Positions 1 through 6,680 of a stretch of 14,206 nucleotides of DNA are shown here, one piece after another. A program made the position numbers and the translations under genes. How positions within the stretch are numbered: position 1 is the first letter of the stretch; every line of letters begins with the position of its first letter. Source of the stretch: Streptomyces sclerotialus (lineage in GTDB: Bacteria; Actinomycetota; Actinomycetes; Streptomycetales; Streptomycetaceae); contig NZ_JBFOHP010000001.1 of NCBI RefSeq assembly GCF_040907265.1, positions 1 to 14,206 on the forward strand. The letters run 5' to 3'. Under the pieces are notes generated by a model that saw nothing but the letters and a program-made list of their open reading frames with translations, was not told the origin of the DNA and did not search any database.

Positions 1-1229
1 ACCGACCAGTCGCCCGCCGGCGTCCGGCCCGTCACCGCCACCCGCACCCCGCCCCCCGCTTCCATGCTCTCGCCGACACCCAGCGGCGCGTCCGCGAGCG
101 GCGGATGGACGGAGGCGCCCCAGCAGGCCGAGGTGTCCGGGTGGCCGTCGAGCACCTCCACGGGCCCCTCACCGGAGGCCGTCGCGCTGTCGATGCGGTA
201 GACGAGCACGCCTTCGCGGCACAGGCCCCGGTCGTTGCCGGCCGCGACCCGCCCCTCCACGGCGATCGCACTGTTCTCCCCGGTACGGGCGACCAGCAGC
301 CGCGGCCGCTGCCCGCCCTCGCCGCCCTCGGAGCGCACGGGCGCGGCCAGGGGACGCAGGGCGCGTACCGCGCTGCCGGTCGCCGGGACGCAGTCGACCT
401 GGCGGTCGCTGATCCAGCCGAGCTTCCACTTGTGCCAGGCGAAGGGCTCGGGGGCCATCCCGAACTGGCTGCCCATGAGGTCCCAGTCCCCTACATACGT
501 GTCCCAGTCGCCCATGCCGTCGGCCGGCCGGTGGTAGAGGTCCGGCAGGTCGAACACGTGGCCGGTCTCGTGGGCGAGGACGTTGCGGTCCGGCGGGTTG
601 TTCTCGAAGACGGTGACGAAGCGGTGCAGCGGGGCCCCGTCCGCCGTCAGCGGCTGGTCGAGGTTGACGACCTTGGTCGCGTCGGAGTCGACGCCGGGGG
701 CCTCCGGGTCGGCGACCAGGTAGACGACGTCGTACCGGCCGAAGTCGACCTGCGCGTCGGCCGCCGCCACCGCGTCGTCGAGGTACGCGGTGCGCCCCGC
801 GGCGTCCCAGTCGCGCTGTATCCCGTACGCGGAGGAGGTACGCGGCATCTCCACCCAGTCCGGCTGGACGTGCGGGCGCAGCCGGAACGTCCCGTACGAC
901 GCCTTGTCGAAGAAGCGCCGGGTGGCGGGGAAGTAGTCGGTGGCGAGCCGGCGAGGCGCCGTACGCGGCCGTGCGTCCGGGAAGGACAGGAAGATCATGA
1001 CGGCGTCGAGGCTGCGCAGGGGGCGCGCGTAGGTGCCGTTCCAGGAGTTCAGCCCCTCGGAGTGGTGGACGTCGGTGCGCGGCAGGGCGCAGGAGAGCGT
1101 GGCCTCGGACGCGGTGGCGGGGGCTGCGACGATGGAGGTGGCGATGAGCGCGATCAACGACGTGGCGATGGCGGCGAACCGCCGCAGCCGTCCGTGGTCC
1201 ACCCCGTCGGGTGTCTGGGAGTGCTCCAC
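1..1229 (-). CDS. Secreted M6-family zinc metalloprotease (C-terminus cut by window edge)
   Basis: This is an extracellular protease, read leftward from a GTG at 1227-1229 with GGGAGGT four bases upstream (1234-1240). The first 409 codons are present and no stop is reached. A Sec signal is visible: basic GRLRR, a hydrophobic stretch of about 19 residues, then a likely cut after APATA near residue 38. The zinc site is HETGHVFDLPD at residues 220-230, which fits HExxHxxGxxD with the usual Gly replaced by Asp. WDLMG near residue 250 is the metzincin Met-turn. DLPDLY after the zinc site and the W-rich segment before the Met-turn (GDWDTYVGDWDLMG) are typical of M6 (immune-inhibitor-A-like) proteases of actinomycetes. 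It diverges from the c-di-GMP gene. The open frame antisense to it is a shadow. Family assignment is confident; the substrate is unknown. Confidence 0.85.
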   Translation of the reverse strand, partial: MEHSQTPDGVDHGRLRRFAAIATSLIALIATSIVAAPATASEATLSCALPRTDVHHSEGLNSWNGTYARPLRSLDAVMIFLSFPDARPRTAPRRLATDYFPATRRFFDKASYGTFRLRPHVQPDWVEMPRTSSAYGIQRDWDAAGRTAYLDDAVAAADAQVDFGRYDVVYLVADPEAPGVDSDATKVVNLDQPLTADGAPLHRFVTVFENNPPDRNVLAHETGHVFDLPDLYHRPADGMGDWDTYVGDWDLMGSQFGMAPEPFAWHKWKLGWISDRQVDCVPATGSAVRALRPLAAPVRSEGGEGGQRPRLLVARTGENSAIAVEGRVAAGNDRGLCREGVLVYRIDSATASGEGPVEVLDGHPDTSACWGASVHPPLADAPLGVGESMEAGGGVRVAVTGRTPAGDWS

Positions 1230-1271
1230 ATCGACCTCCCGGAACGCAGTCGGAACATCCCATCCACCCTG

Positions 1272-1291
1272 TGGGGGTTCATGGGGGTTCG
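1272..1291. repeat. Two tandem 10-bp units
   Basis: TGGGGGTTCA is followed directly by TGGGGGTTCG, two units differing only in the last base. They lie about 43-62 bp upstream of the protease GTG, in its probable leader or promoter. They could be a regulator site or chance. Confidence 0.6.
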
Positions 1292-1332
1292 TCCTGTTCC
1301 ATGGGGCCACTTGAGTGACAGCCGCATCCCGC

Positions 1333-1346
1333 TCCGTCATCACGGA
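1333..1346. repeat. Inverted repeat TCCGT-catc-ACGGA
   Basis: A perfect 5-bp dyad around CATC, seven bases left of a second, larger dyad in the same spacer. The pair could form an operator region shared by the divergent genes. Function is inferred. Confidence 0.45.
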
Positions 1347-1352
1347 ACGTCA

Positions 1353-1376
1353 CACCTGATCCGTCAGGACCAGGTG
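1353..1376. repeat. Inverted repeat CACCTGATCC-gtca-GGACCAGGTG
   Basis: Ten-base arms with one mismatch around GTCA. Allowing a two-base bulge, the pairing extends to outer GTCAC/GTGAC. The position in the middle of the divergent spacer suggests an operator rather than a terminator; there is no T-run. Confidence 0.55.
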
Positions 1377-1553
1377 ACGAACAGACGCGCACAGAAACCA
1401 TCAAACATCTGTCATCGATGCCGATCGTCACGGTTGTGTTGCTGGCTAGGCCGTCCGGGAAACCTCTATGATCGCCACACTTACACCGCGGATTCCCCTT
1501 TCCCGAGTTTCCCGAGAACCACCGACCGGACCAGCGCCATGCGGGAGCGAGCA

Positions 1554-3476
1554 GTGAGCGGACACTCCGACGGCCCGAGCCGCGCCCCCGGAGCGACACT
1601 GCCGATGGTCACACAGGGTGACGAACCGGCCAACGAAAGCGAAGGGAGCGGGGGGACGGACTCCGCACACGCCGCCGCCCCGGACGACGCGTCCGCCGGC
1701 GCTCCCCTGCCCTTCCCCGCCTCCTCCGGCGGCTACCGCGCCGCCTTTGAGGCCGCCCGGCTGCCGATGGCGGTCCTCGGCCGCGACGGCCTGGTGACCG
1801 CCGCCAACCCCGCCTTCGGCGAGCTGCTGGGCAAGGACCCGCGCGCGCTGGCCGCCGCCTCCGCCGCCGACCTCACCGACCTCGGCGGCGACCCGCACAT
1901 CCGTACCGCGTACCGCGACGTCCTGGCGGGCCGCAGCGACCGGCTGCGCTGCACGCGCCGGCTGAAGCACTCCGCGGGCCACTCGCTCTGGGCCGAGGTG
2001 AGCGTCGAGCCGCTGCCCGGCGGCGACGACGTCCTGCTGTCCGTCTCGGACGTCAGCGACCGGCACGACCTCCAGGCCCGGCTGCGCCACCTCCAGATGC
2101 ACGACCCGGTGACCCGGCTGCCCAACCGCGCCCTCTTCTTCGAGCGGCTGACCACCGCACTGGAGTCGGCGGCGTACGACCGGGGCGGCACCGGCCGGAT
2201 CGGCCTCTGCTACCTCGACCTGGACGGCTTCAAGGCGGTCAACGACACGCTCGGGCACCGCGTCGGCGACCGGCTGCTGGGTGCCGTGGCGCAGCGGCTG
2301 GCCCGCTGCGGTGAGCGCCCCGCCGGCCGGGCCGGGCGCGGCGGGCCGCTGGTGGCCCGGCTGGGCGGCGACGAGTTCGCACTGCTGGTCGAGGACTCGA
2401 CCGGTACCGAGCAGCTGGCCGACCTCGCGCAGTCCGTGCTGGACGCGCTGCAGCGCCCGTTCGATCTGGCGGGACAGCGGCTGTCGGTCTCGGCGAGCAT
2501 CGGGGTGGTGGAGCGGGCCGCGGCCGGCACGACGGCGACGGGCCTGATGCAGGCCGCCGACACCACGCTGTACTGGGCCAAGGCGGACGGCAAGGCCCGC
2601 TGGACGCTCTTCGACCCCGAGCGCAACGCGCACCGCATGACCCGGCAGGCGCTCTCCAGCACGCTGCGCCCGGCCGTCGACCGCGGCGAGTTCACGCTGG
2701 AGTACCAGCCGCTGGTCGGCCTGGGTGACGGCCGGGCGCAGGGCGTGGAGGCGCTGGTGCGCTGGCGGCACCCGCAGTTCGGGACACTTCCGCCGAATCG
2801 GTTCATCGGATTGGCTGAGGAGAACGGCGCCATCGTCGAGCTGGGCCGCTGGGTCCTGGAGCGCGCCTGCCACCAGGCGCGTGCCTGGCAGCTGGCCCGC
2901 CCCGACGAGCCCCCGCTCTTCGTGAGCGTCAACGTGGCGGTCCGCCAGGTCTGGGACTCCGACCTGGTCGCGGACGTGGCCGGGATCCTCGCCGCGACCG
3001 GTCTGCCGCCCGAACTGCTCCAGCTGGAGCTGACCGAATCCGCCGTGATGGGGTCGGCCGGCCGCCCGCTCCAGGCCCTCCAGGCCCTCAGCGACATGGG
3101 CGTCCGCATCGCCATCGACGACTTCGGCACCGGCTACTCCAACCTGGCGTACCTCAGCCGGCTGCCCGTCTCCGTACTGAAGCTGGACGGCTCCTTCGTC
3201 CGCGGCTTCCGCTCCGAGGAACACCCGAACCCGGCGGACGAGACGATCGTGGAGGCGCTGGTGGCGCTGGCCCACCGGCTGGGCCTGACGGTCACGGCGG
3301 AGTGCGTGGAGAACGCCGAGCAGGCCGCACGGCTGCGCCGCATCGGCTGCGACACCGGCCAGGGCTGGCTGTACTCCCGCCCGCTGCCGGCCGACCGGGT
3401 CGCCTCGCTGCTCGCCGGCCCGCCGATGGACGGGGAGGATCCGCCGGTGAACGGGGAAGAGGGGAAGCGGGGCTGA
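1554..3476 (+). CDS. PAS-GGDEF-EAL cyclic-di-GMP synthase/phosphodiesterase
   Basis: This is a bifunctional-looking c-di-GMP turnover enzyme of 640 residues, probably cytoplasmic because no membrane segment is seen. I chose the GTG at 1554 because GGGAG (1543-1547) sits six bases upstream; an in-frame ATG at 1539 is the alternative. Order: a disordered Ala/Pro-rich start (1-57), PAS (about 58-175), GGDEF (about 183-350) with LDLDGFKAVND and an exact GGDEF at 271-275, and EAL (about 363-620). In the EAL domain the catalytic and metal set is present: EALVRW (E399), SVNV, LELTES, IDDFGTGYS, LKLDGSF, AECVEN and GQGW. The RxxD inhibition site before GGDEF appears lost (RGGP at that position). The architecture matches Streptomyces CdgA/RmdA-type proteins, but I cannot tell which. 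Activity balance is unknown; the intact motifs allow both. Confidence 0.93.
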   Translation: MSGHSDGPSRAPGATLPMVTQGDEPANESEGSGGTDSAHAAAPDDASAGAPLPFPASSGGYRAAFEAARLPMAVLGRDGLVTAANPAFGELLGKDPRALAAASAADLTDLGGDPHIRTAYRDVLAGRSDRLRCTRRLKHSAGHSLWAEVSVEPLPGGDDVLLSVSDVSDRHDLQARLRHLQMHDPVTRLPNRALFFERLTTALESAAYDRGGTGRIGLCYLDLDGFKAVNDTLGHRVGDRLLGAVAQRLARCGERPAGRAGRGGPLVARLGGDEFALLVEDSTGTEQLADLAQSVLDALQRPFDLAGQRLSVSASIGVVERAAAGTTATGLMQAADTTLYWAKADGKARWTLFDPERNAHRMTRQALSSTLRPAVDRGEFTLEYQPLVGLGDGRAQGVEALVRWRHPQFGTLPPNRFIGLAEENGAIVELGRWVLERACHQARAWQLARPDEPPLFVSVNVAVRQVWDSDLVADVAGILAATGLPPELLQLELTESAVMGSAGRPLQALQALSDMGVRIAIDDFGTGYSNLAYLSRLPVSVLKLDGSFVRGFRSEEHPNPADETIVEALVALAHRLGLTVTAECVENAEQAARLRRIGCDTGQGWLYSRPLPADRVASLLAGPPMDGEDPPVNGEEGKRG

Positions 3477-3530
3477 CGGAGGACCCGTCACCGTCCCCCG
3501 GCAGCCCCGTCCCCCGTCCTGAGGCCCCCG

Positions 3531-4688
3531 TCAGTTGCCGCCCGGCAGCCCGTACGCGTCCGCGATCAGCTCGTAGGAGCGGAGGCGGGCCGCGCCGCCG
3601 TGGGCGTTGGCGGTGATCATCAGCTCGTTGGCGCCGGTGCGCTTGGCGAGGTCGTCCAGGCCCTGGCGGACCGCGTCGGGCGTGCCGTACACGACGTTGC
3701 CGAGCCAGCTCTCGACGAAGTCCTCCTCGACCATGCTGTACGGGTGGTTCTCCGCCTCCTCCGGCGTGGGCACCAGCCCGGGCCGGCCGGTACGCAGCCG
3801 GATCATGGACAGCGCCCCGGCCAGCACCTGGCGGCGGGCCTCGGCCTCGGTCTCGCTCGCCAGCGCGCCGACGCCGATCAGCGCGTACGGCTCGTCCAGC
3901 ACGGCCGACGGGCGGAAGGTCTCGCGGTACAGGTCCAGCGCCGGGAGGGTGTTCTGCGCGGAGAAGTGGTGCGCGAAGGCGAACGGCAGGCCGAGCTGGG
4001 CGGCGAGCCGGGCGCTGAAGCCGGAGGAGCCGAGCAGCCAGACCGGCGGGCGGTGCGCGGACTGGACGCCGCCGGGTGAGGTGGCCTGGACCGGTCCCGG
4101 CACGGCGTGGATACGGGCGTAGGGGTGCCCGTCGGGGAAGTCGTCGTCCAGGAAGCGGATCAGCTCGGCGAGCTGCTGCGGGAAGTCGTCAGCGCCTTCG
4201 TGCAGCCGGTCGGTGCGGCGCAGTGCGGCGGCGGTGGCGCCGTCCGTGCCGGGCGCGCGGCCGAGGCCGAGGTCGACCCGGCCCGGAGCCATCGCCTCCA
4301 GGGTGCCGAACTGCTCGGCGATCACCAGCGGGGCGTGGTTGGGCAGCATCACACCGCCGGAGCCGAGCCGGATGGACTCGGTCTGCGCGGCCAGGTGGGC
4401 CAGGATGACCGCCGGCGAGGAGGAGGCAACGCCGGGCATGGAGTGGTGCTCGGCCACCCAGTAGCGGTGGTAGCCGCGGCGTTCCGCGGTCCGCGCGATC
4501 TCGCCGGAGGTGCGCAGCGCATCGGTGGCGGTGTTCCCGGCGCCGACGGTCAGCAGGTCCAGGACGGACAGCGGTACGGGCGCGGTGCCGTGCGCCGTGC
4601 CCCGGATCTCGTCGTCGGTGCCGGGGGTGCCGGCGGCCCGGCCGGTTTCGGGTGCCGGGCCGCGGCTTTCGTCGTGGTGGCCGCTCAC
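3531..4688 (-). CDS. Luciferase-like (LLM) flavin-dependent oxidoreductase, group 1
   Basis: A predicted F420- or FMN-dependent monooxygenase/oxidoreductase with a TIM-barrel luciferase fold, 385 residues, cytoplasmic. It starts at GTG 4686-4688 with a strong AGGAGGA (4697-4703) eight bases upstream. The first 35 residues are polar and disordered; the conserved part begins at PLSVLDLL. Family signs are YWVAEHH, the LGSGGVMLPNHAPL strand, QFGTLEAMAPGRVDLGLGRAPG, WLLGSSGFSA, and the C-terminal ELMITANAHGG. These fit the group-1 luciferase-like family rather than alkanesulfonate monooxygenase. It lies 90 bp downstream of the racemase-fold gene on the same strand, so it may be the last gene of that operon or have its own promoter. 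It converges with the c-di-GMP gene across 54 bp. The substrate cannot be read from sequence. Confidence 0.88.
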   Translation of the reverse strand: MSGHHDESRGPAPETGRAAGTPGTDDEIRGTAHGTAPVPLSVLDLLTVGAGNTATDALRTSGEIARTAERRGYHRYWVAEHHSMPGVASSSPAVILAHLAAQTESIRLGSGGVMLPNHAPLVIAEQFGTLEAMAPGRVDLGLGRAPGTDGATAAALRRTDRLHEGADDFPQQLAELIRFLDDDFPDGHPYARIHAVPGPVQATSPGGVQSAHRPPVWLLGSSGFSARLAAQLGLPFAFAHHFSAQNTLPALDLYRETFRPSAVLDEPYALIGVGALASETEAEARRQVLAGALSMIRLRTGRPGLVPTPEEAENHPYSMVEEDFVESWLGNVVYGTPDAVRQGLDDLAKRTGANELMITANAHGGAARLRSYELIADAYGLPGGN

Positions 4689-4708
4689 GGTGCGGGTCCT
4701 CCTAGGTA

Positions 4709-4745
4709 GCGGGTCTTCCCCGCGACCAACCGGAGTAGAACTCCG
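4709..4745. repeat. Two short inverted repeats ahead of the flavin oxidoreductase
   Basis: GCGGG-tcttc-CCCGC (4709-4723) and CGGAG-tagaa-CTCCG (4731-4745) follow one another between the racemase-fold gene and the flavin enzyme. On the plus strand the second is followed by TTTATT, but no plus-strand gene ends here. On the minus strand they would lie in the spacer or leader of the flavin enzyme. They may be an operator or a weak attenuator. No clear -35/-10 pair is seen in the 90-bp gap. Confidence 0.4.
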
Positions 4746-4778
4746 TTTATTCCCGACGGCCGGCTCGCGGGATCCCGG

Positions 4779-5507
4779 TCACTCCTCCCGCCGGGGTCCC
4801 GCGAAGAGGGTGCCCAGCTCCGGCCGGACGATCTCCCGGTCCAGCAGCCGCAGCCCCTCCCAGACGGTGACCTGGTTGGCGGTGAGCACCGGCTTGCGCA
4901 GCGCCTCCTCCACGGCCGGGATGTGAGCCGCGGTGTGCAGCGCGGTGTCGGGCAGCAGGACCACCTCGGCGTCCGGATGGTCCCCCGTACGGGCGAGGTG
5001 CAGCACCTCGTCCAGGCCCCACGTGCCGACCTCGGCAGCGGTGATGATGCCGCTGCCGCGGGTGGCGACGACTTCCGTACCCGCCGACTTCAGGAAGGCG
5101 TGGAAGTACTCGGCCACGTCCTCCGGATAGGTCGCCGCGATGGCCACCCGCTCCGCCCCCAGCGCCTGGACGGCCCGCGCGAAGGCGAAGGAGGTGCTGG
5201 AGGCCGGCAGCCCGGCGGTGGCCGACAGCTCCCGGACCTGCTCCTGCGCGCCGTCCCAGCCGAAGACGAAGCTGGCGCTGGTGCAGGCCCAGACGACGGC
5301 CTCCGCACCCTGGTCCTTCAGGTCGGCGACCCCGGCGGCCAGCCGCGCCGCCGACCCCATTTCGAGCAGGGCGTCCACCCGGTGCGCGTCCTCACCGATG
5401 TCGGTGTGGACCAGCGGCAGCCGGACGCCGCCGCCCAGGAGGGACTCGATACGGGGGTAGTCGTCCTCGGCGGAGTAGCCGGGGTAGAGGAAGCCGACCG
5501 TGGCCAT
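4779..5507 (-). CDS. Asp/Glu racemase / maleate isomerase superfamily protein (single catalytic Cys)
   Basis: An enzyme of 242 residues with the two-domain fold shared by Asp/Glu/hydantoin racemases, maleate isomerase and arylmalonate decarboxylase. It starts at ATG 5505-5507 with GGGAG (5514-5518) six bases upstream. The N-terminal MATVGFLYPGYSAEDDY and VVWACTSASF (Cys75) match the first half-site. At the second half-site, where relatives have a second Cys, the sequence is LLPDTALHT, with Asp187. LTANQVTVWEGLR near residue 215 is shared almost word for word with the neighbouring paralogue. It follows that paralogue by 80 bp on the same strand. With only one of the two cysteines, a standard racemase or maleate isomerase mechanism looks unlikely; a lyase, decarboxylase-like or binding role is possible. 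EutA of ectoine clusters belongs to the same superfamily, but I cannot claim orthology. Confidence 0.85.
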   Translation of the reverse strand: MATVGFLYPGYSAEDDYPRIESLLGGGVRLPLVHTDIGEDAHRVDALLEMGSAARLAAGVADLKDQGAEAVVWACTSASFVFGWDGAQEQVRELSATAGLPASSTSFAFARAVQALGAERVAIAATYPEDVAEYFHAFLKSAGTEVVATRGSGIITAAEVGTWGLDEVLHLARTGDHPDAEVVLLPDTALHTAAHIPAVEEALRKPVLTANQVTVWEGLRLLDREIVRPELGTLFAGPRREE

Positions 5508-5523
5508 GCAGAACTCCCATGCG

Positions 5524-5603
5524 TCGTACGGGTGCGGATGTACGGACCGACGTGCGTGTACGTGCTGTGCAGATGTCGTACGGGCCGTCAGGCCTCGTAC
5601 GGG
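5524..5603. repeat. Cluster of TCGTACGGG / GTACG repeats
   Basis: TCGTACGGG occurs at 5524-5532, 5576-5584 and 5595-5603, with further GTACG cores at 5540 and 5558. The cluster fills the 80-bp gap between the two racemase-fold genes and reaches into the end of the upstream one. GTACG is a common word in such genomes, so this may be chance; a binding array is possible. Confidence 0.4.
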
Positions 5604-6481
5604 TCGTCCGGGAAGGCCGGGGCTTCGAGCCCCTCGGCCTGCTCGGCCTCCGGCGCCGCGGACGGACCGGCGAACGCCGCCTCGGGCTCCGGGCGGTGCC
5701 GCGGCACCGCGTCCGGTGAGCCGGACAGCGCCGCGGGGCCGCGTCTCGCGACGGGGTCGAGCAGCGCCTGGTAAGGGCCTACCGCCTGGATGCCGATGGC
5801 GCGCAGCGCGCCCCACATGGTGACCTGGTTGGCCGACAGGACCGGCATCCGCAGCTCGGCCTCCAGCTGCGGGATCACGTCGTAGGTCGGCAGGTTGGTA
5901 CAGCTGATGAAGAGCGCGTCGGCCGCGCCCACCACCGCCTGCCGGGCCATGTCGACCACGTCCCGGTAGGGCACCTTCCAGATGTGCCGGGTCAGGCCGA
6001 GGTAGGCGCGGCCCGTGACCGTGATGCCGCCTTCTGCCAGATAGTCCTCCAGAGAGTCGGTGACGGATTTGGTGTACGGCGTGACCAGGGCGATCCGCCG
6101 CGCACCGATTTCGCACAGCGCGTCCAGCAGCGCCCCCGAGGTGGTCAGCGAGGGCACTTCACCTGCCTGCCGCATGGCGGCGCACATGGCGCGCTCGCCC
6201 GCCACGCCGCCGACGAAACTGCCCGAGGTGCAGGCGTAGGAGACCACCCGCGGGGAGACCGCGGACAGCGCCTGGACCGCCTCCCGGAGCGTCTCGTGCT
6301 CGCTGACGAGCCGGGCGAGGTCGAGGGAGACCTCGACCGGTACGAAAGGGGTGCGGGTGAGGTGGAGGGACACGTCGTCGGGGACCCAGCGCCACAGCTC
6401 GCGGTCGAGTGCGAAGTCGAAGGGTGCAACGACACCCACGCCGCACTGCGGCTGTGGGCCCCCGAGGAAAGAGACGTCCAT
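5588..6481 (-). CDS. Maleate cis-trans isomerase family protein with disordered C-terminal tail
   Basis: A racemase-fold enzyme of 297 residues that keeps both catalytic cysteines: YACTSGSF (Cys84) and ISCTNLPTYD (Cys194). This two-Cys arrangement is that of maleate isomerases and Asp/Glu racemases. It starts at ATG 6479-6481; AGGGG lies six bases upstream. Residues about 1-245 form the enzyme, with SANQVTMWGALRAIG near its end. The remaining 50 or so residues are rich in Pro, Ala and Glu with no fold signature, which is unusual because family members normally end near 240-250. It is the first gene of the leftward group and diverges from the hydroxyacid dehydrogenase, so the two arms probably share control. 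The likely substrate is a small dicarboxylate or half-amide; the exact one is unknown. Confidence 0.87.
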   Translation of the reverse strand: MDVSFLGGPQPQCGVGVVAPFDFALDRELWRWVPDDVSLHLTRTPFVPVEVSLDLARLVSEHETLREAVQALSAVSPRVVSYACTSGSFVGGVAGERAMCAAMRQAGEVPSLTTSGALLDALCEIGARRIALVTPYTKSVTDSLEDYLAEGGITVTGRAYLGLTRHIWKVPYRDVVDMARQAVVGAADALFISCTNLPTYDVIPQLEAELRMPVLSANQVTMWGALRAIGIQAVGPYQALLDPVARRGPAALSGSPDAVPRHRPEPEAAFAGPSAAPEAEQAEGLEAPAFPDDPYEA

Positions 6482-6572
6482 GAATGGCCCCTAGAAGAAC
6501 GAAAGGGCTAGGCCATCGGCCAGGGAATTTGAAACAACCGGCACAAGCCGGGACGTCGGGACAGAGCCGTTG

Positions 6573-6601
6573 TTGACACGGTAGATACGGCTTCCTAGCG
6601 T
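6573..6601 (+). promoter_or_regulatory. Housekeeping-type promoter for dehydrogenase-amidase arm
   Basis: A perfect TTGACA (6573-6578), then 17 bp, then TAGCGT (6596-6601), close to the Streptomyces HrdB-type -10 pattern TAGRRT. Transcription would begin near 6608, giving a leader of about 70 nt before the ATG at 6681. Confidence 0.75.
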
Positions 6602-6662
6602 GGTCAATCCTCGCATCTCAGGCATCTGTCGGCGCCTCTTTCAGTTAAAGGGGCACACGTTT

Positions 6663-6676
6663 CAGAACGGTTTCTG
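6663..6676 (+). repeat. Inverted repeat CAGAA-cggt-TTCTG just before the start codon
   Basis: A perfect 5-bp dyad ends five bases before the dehydrogenase ATG, where a ribosome site would be expected. No Shine-Dalgarno is seen there; the nearest good one, AAAGGGG (6647-6653), is too far away. It could be an operator or a translational control hairpin. Confidence 0.45.
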
Positions 6677-6680
6677 GCCC

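Larger units (their letters stand above)
1230..1553. promoter_or_regulatory. Divergent spacer between protease and c-di-GMP gene
   Basis: This 324-bp spacer must hold promoters for both flanking genes. It is less GC-rich than the genes. A TATGAT hexamer at 1467-1472 could be a -10 box for the rightward gene, but no good -35 lies 16-19 bp upstream. Two inverted repeats and one tandem repeat are listed separately. An AGTGA at 1314-1318 and TCAC half-sites at 1340 and 1350 resemble BldD half-sites, but their spacing is too loose to call a site. No convincing gene is seen here, although a frame stays open through it. Confidence 0.5.
6482..6680. promoter_or_regulatory. Divergent control region, racemase-fold arm / dehydrogenase arm
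   Basis: This roughly 200-bp spacer is distinctly less GC-rich than the genes around it. It carries the rightward promoter at 6573-6601, a small GGCC-atc-GGCC dyad near 6511-6521 close to the leftward start, and a dyad just before the rightward ATG. I could not pick a clear leftward promoter. The GTG at 6600 lies inside the -10 box and cannot begin the protein made from this promoter. Confidence 0.6.

Noticed and set aside
169..1263. Leftward Arg/Pro/His-rich open frame over the protease
   Set aside because: It is in the wrong frame: the zinc motif, Met-turn and signal peptide all lie in another frame that begins at 1229.
105..1553. Long rightward open frame joined to the c-di-GMP gene
   Set aside because: It is antisense to the M6 protease and then crosses a promoter spacer. 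The PAS-GGDEF-EAL protein has its own GTG with a ribosome site at 1554.
3477..3530. Shared bidirectional terminator between the c-di-GMP and flavin genes
   Set aside because: Only a 5-bp stem and repeated CCCGTC words are seen, with no convincing hairpin plus T-run in either direction.
5508..6116. Upstream extension of the single-Cys racemase-fold protein
   Set aside because: The frame stays open only because of high GC; the ATG at 5507 has a ribosome site and the family's N-terminus, and the extension is a shadow of the neighbouring gene.
6600..6680. GTG 6600 as dehydrogenase start, which would include a TTA (bldA-dependent) codon
   Set aside because: GTG 6600 lies within the -10 box of the promoter, and the extra 27 residues do not look like the family. 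The TTA is therefore in the leader, not in the protein.
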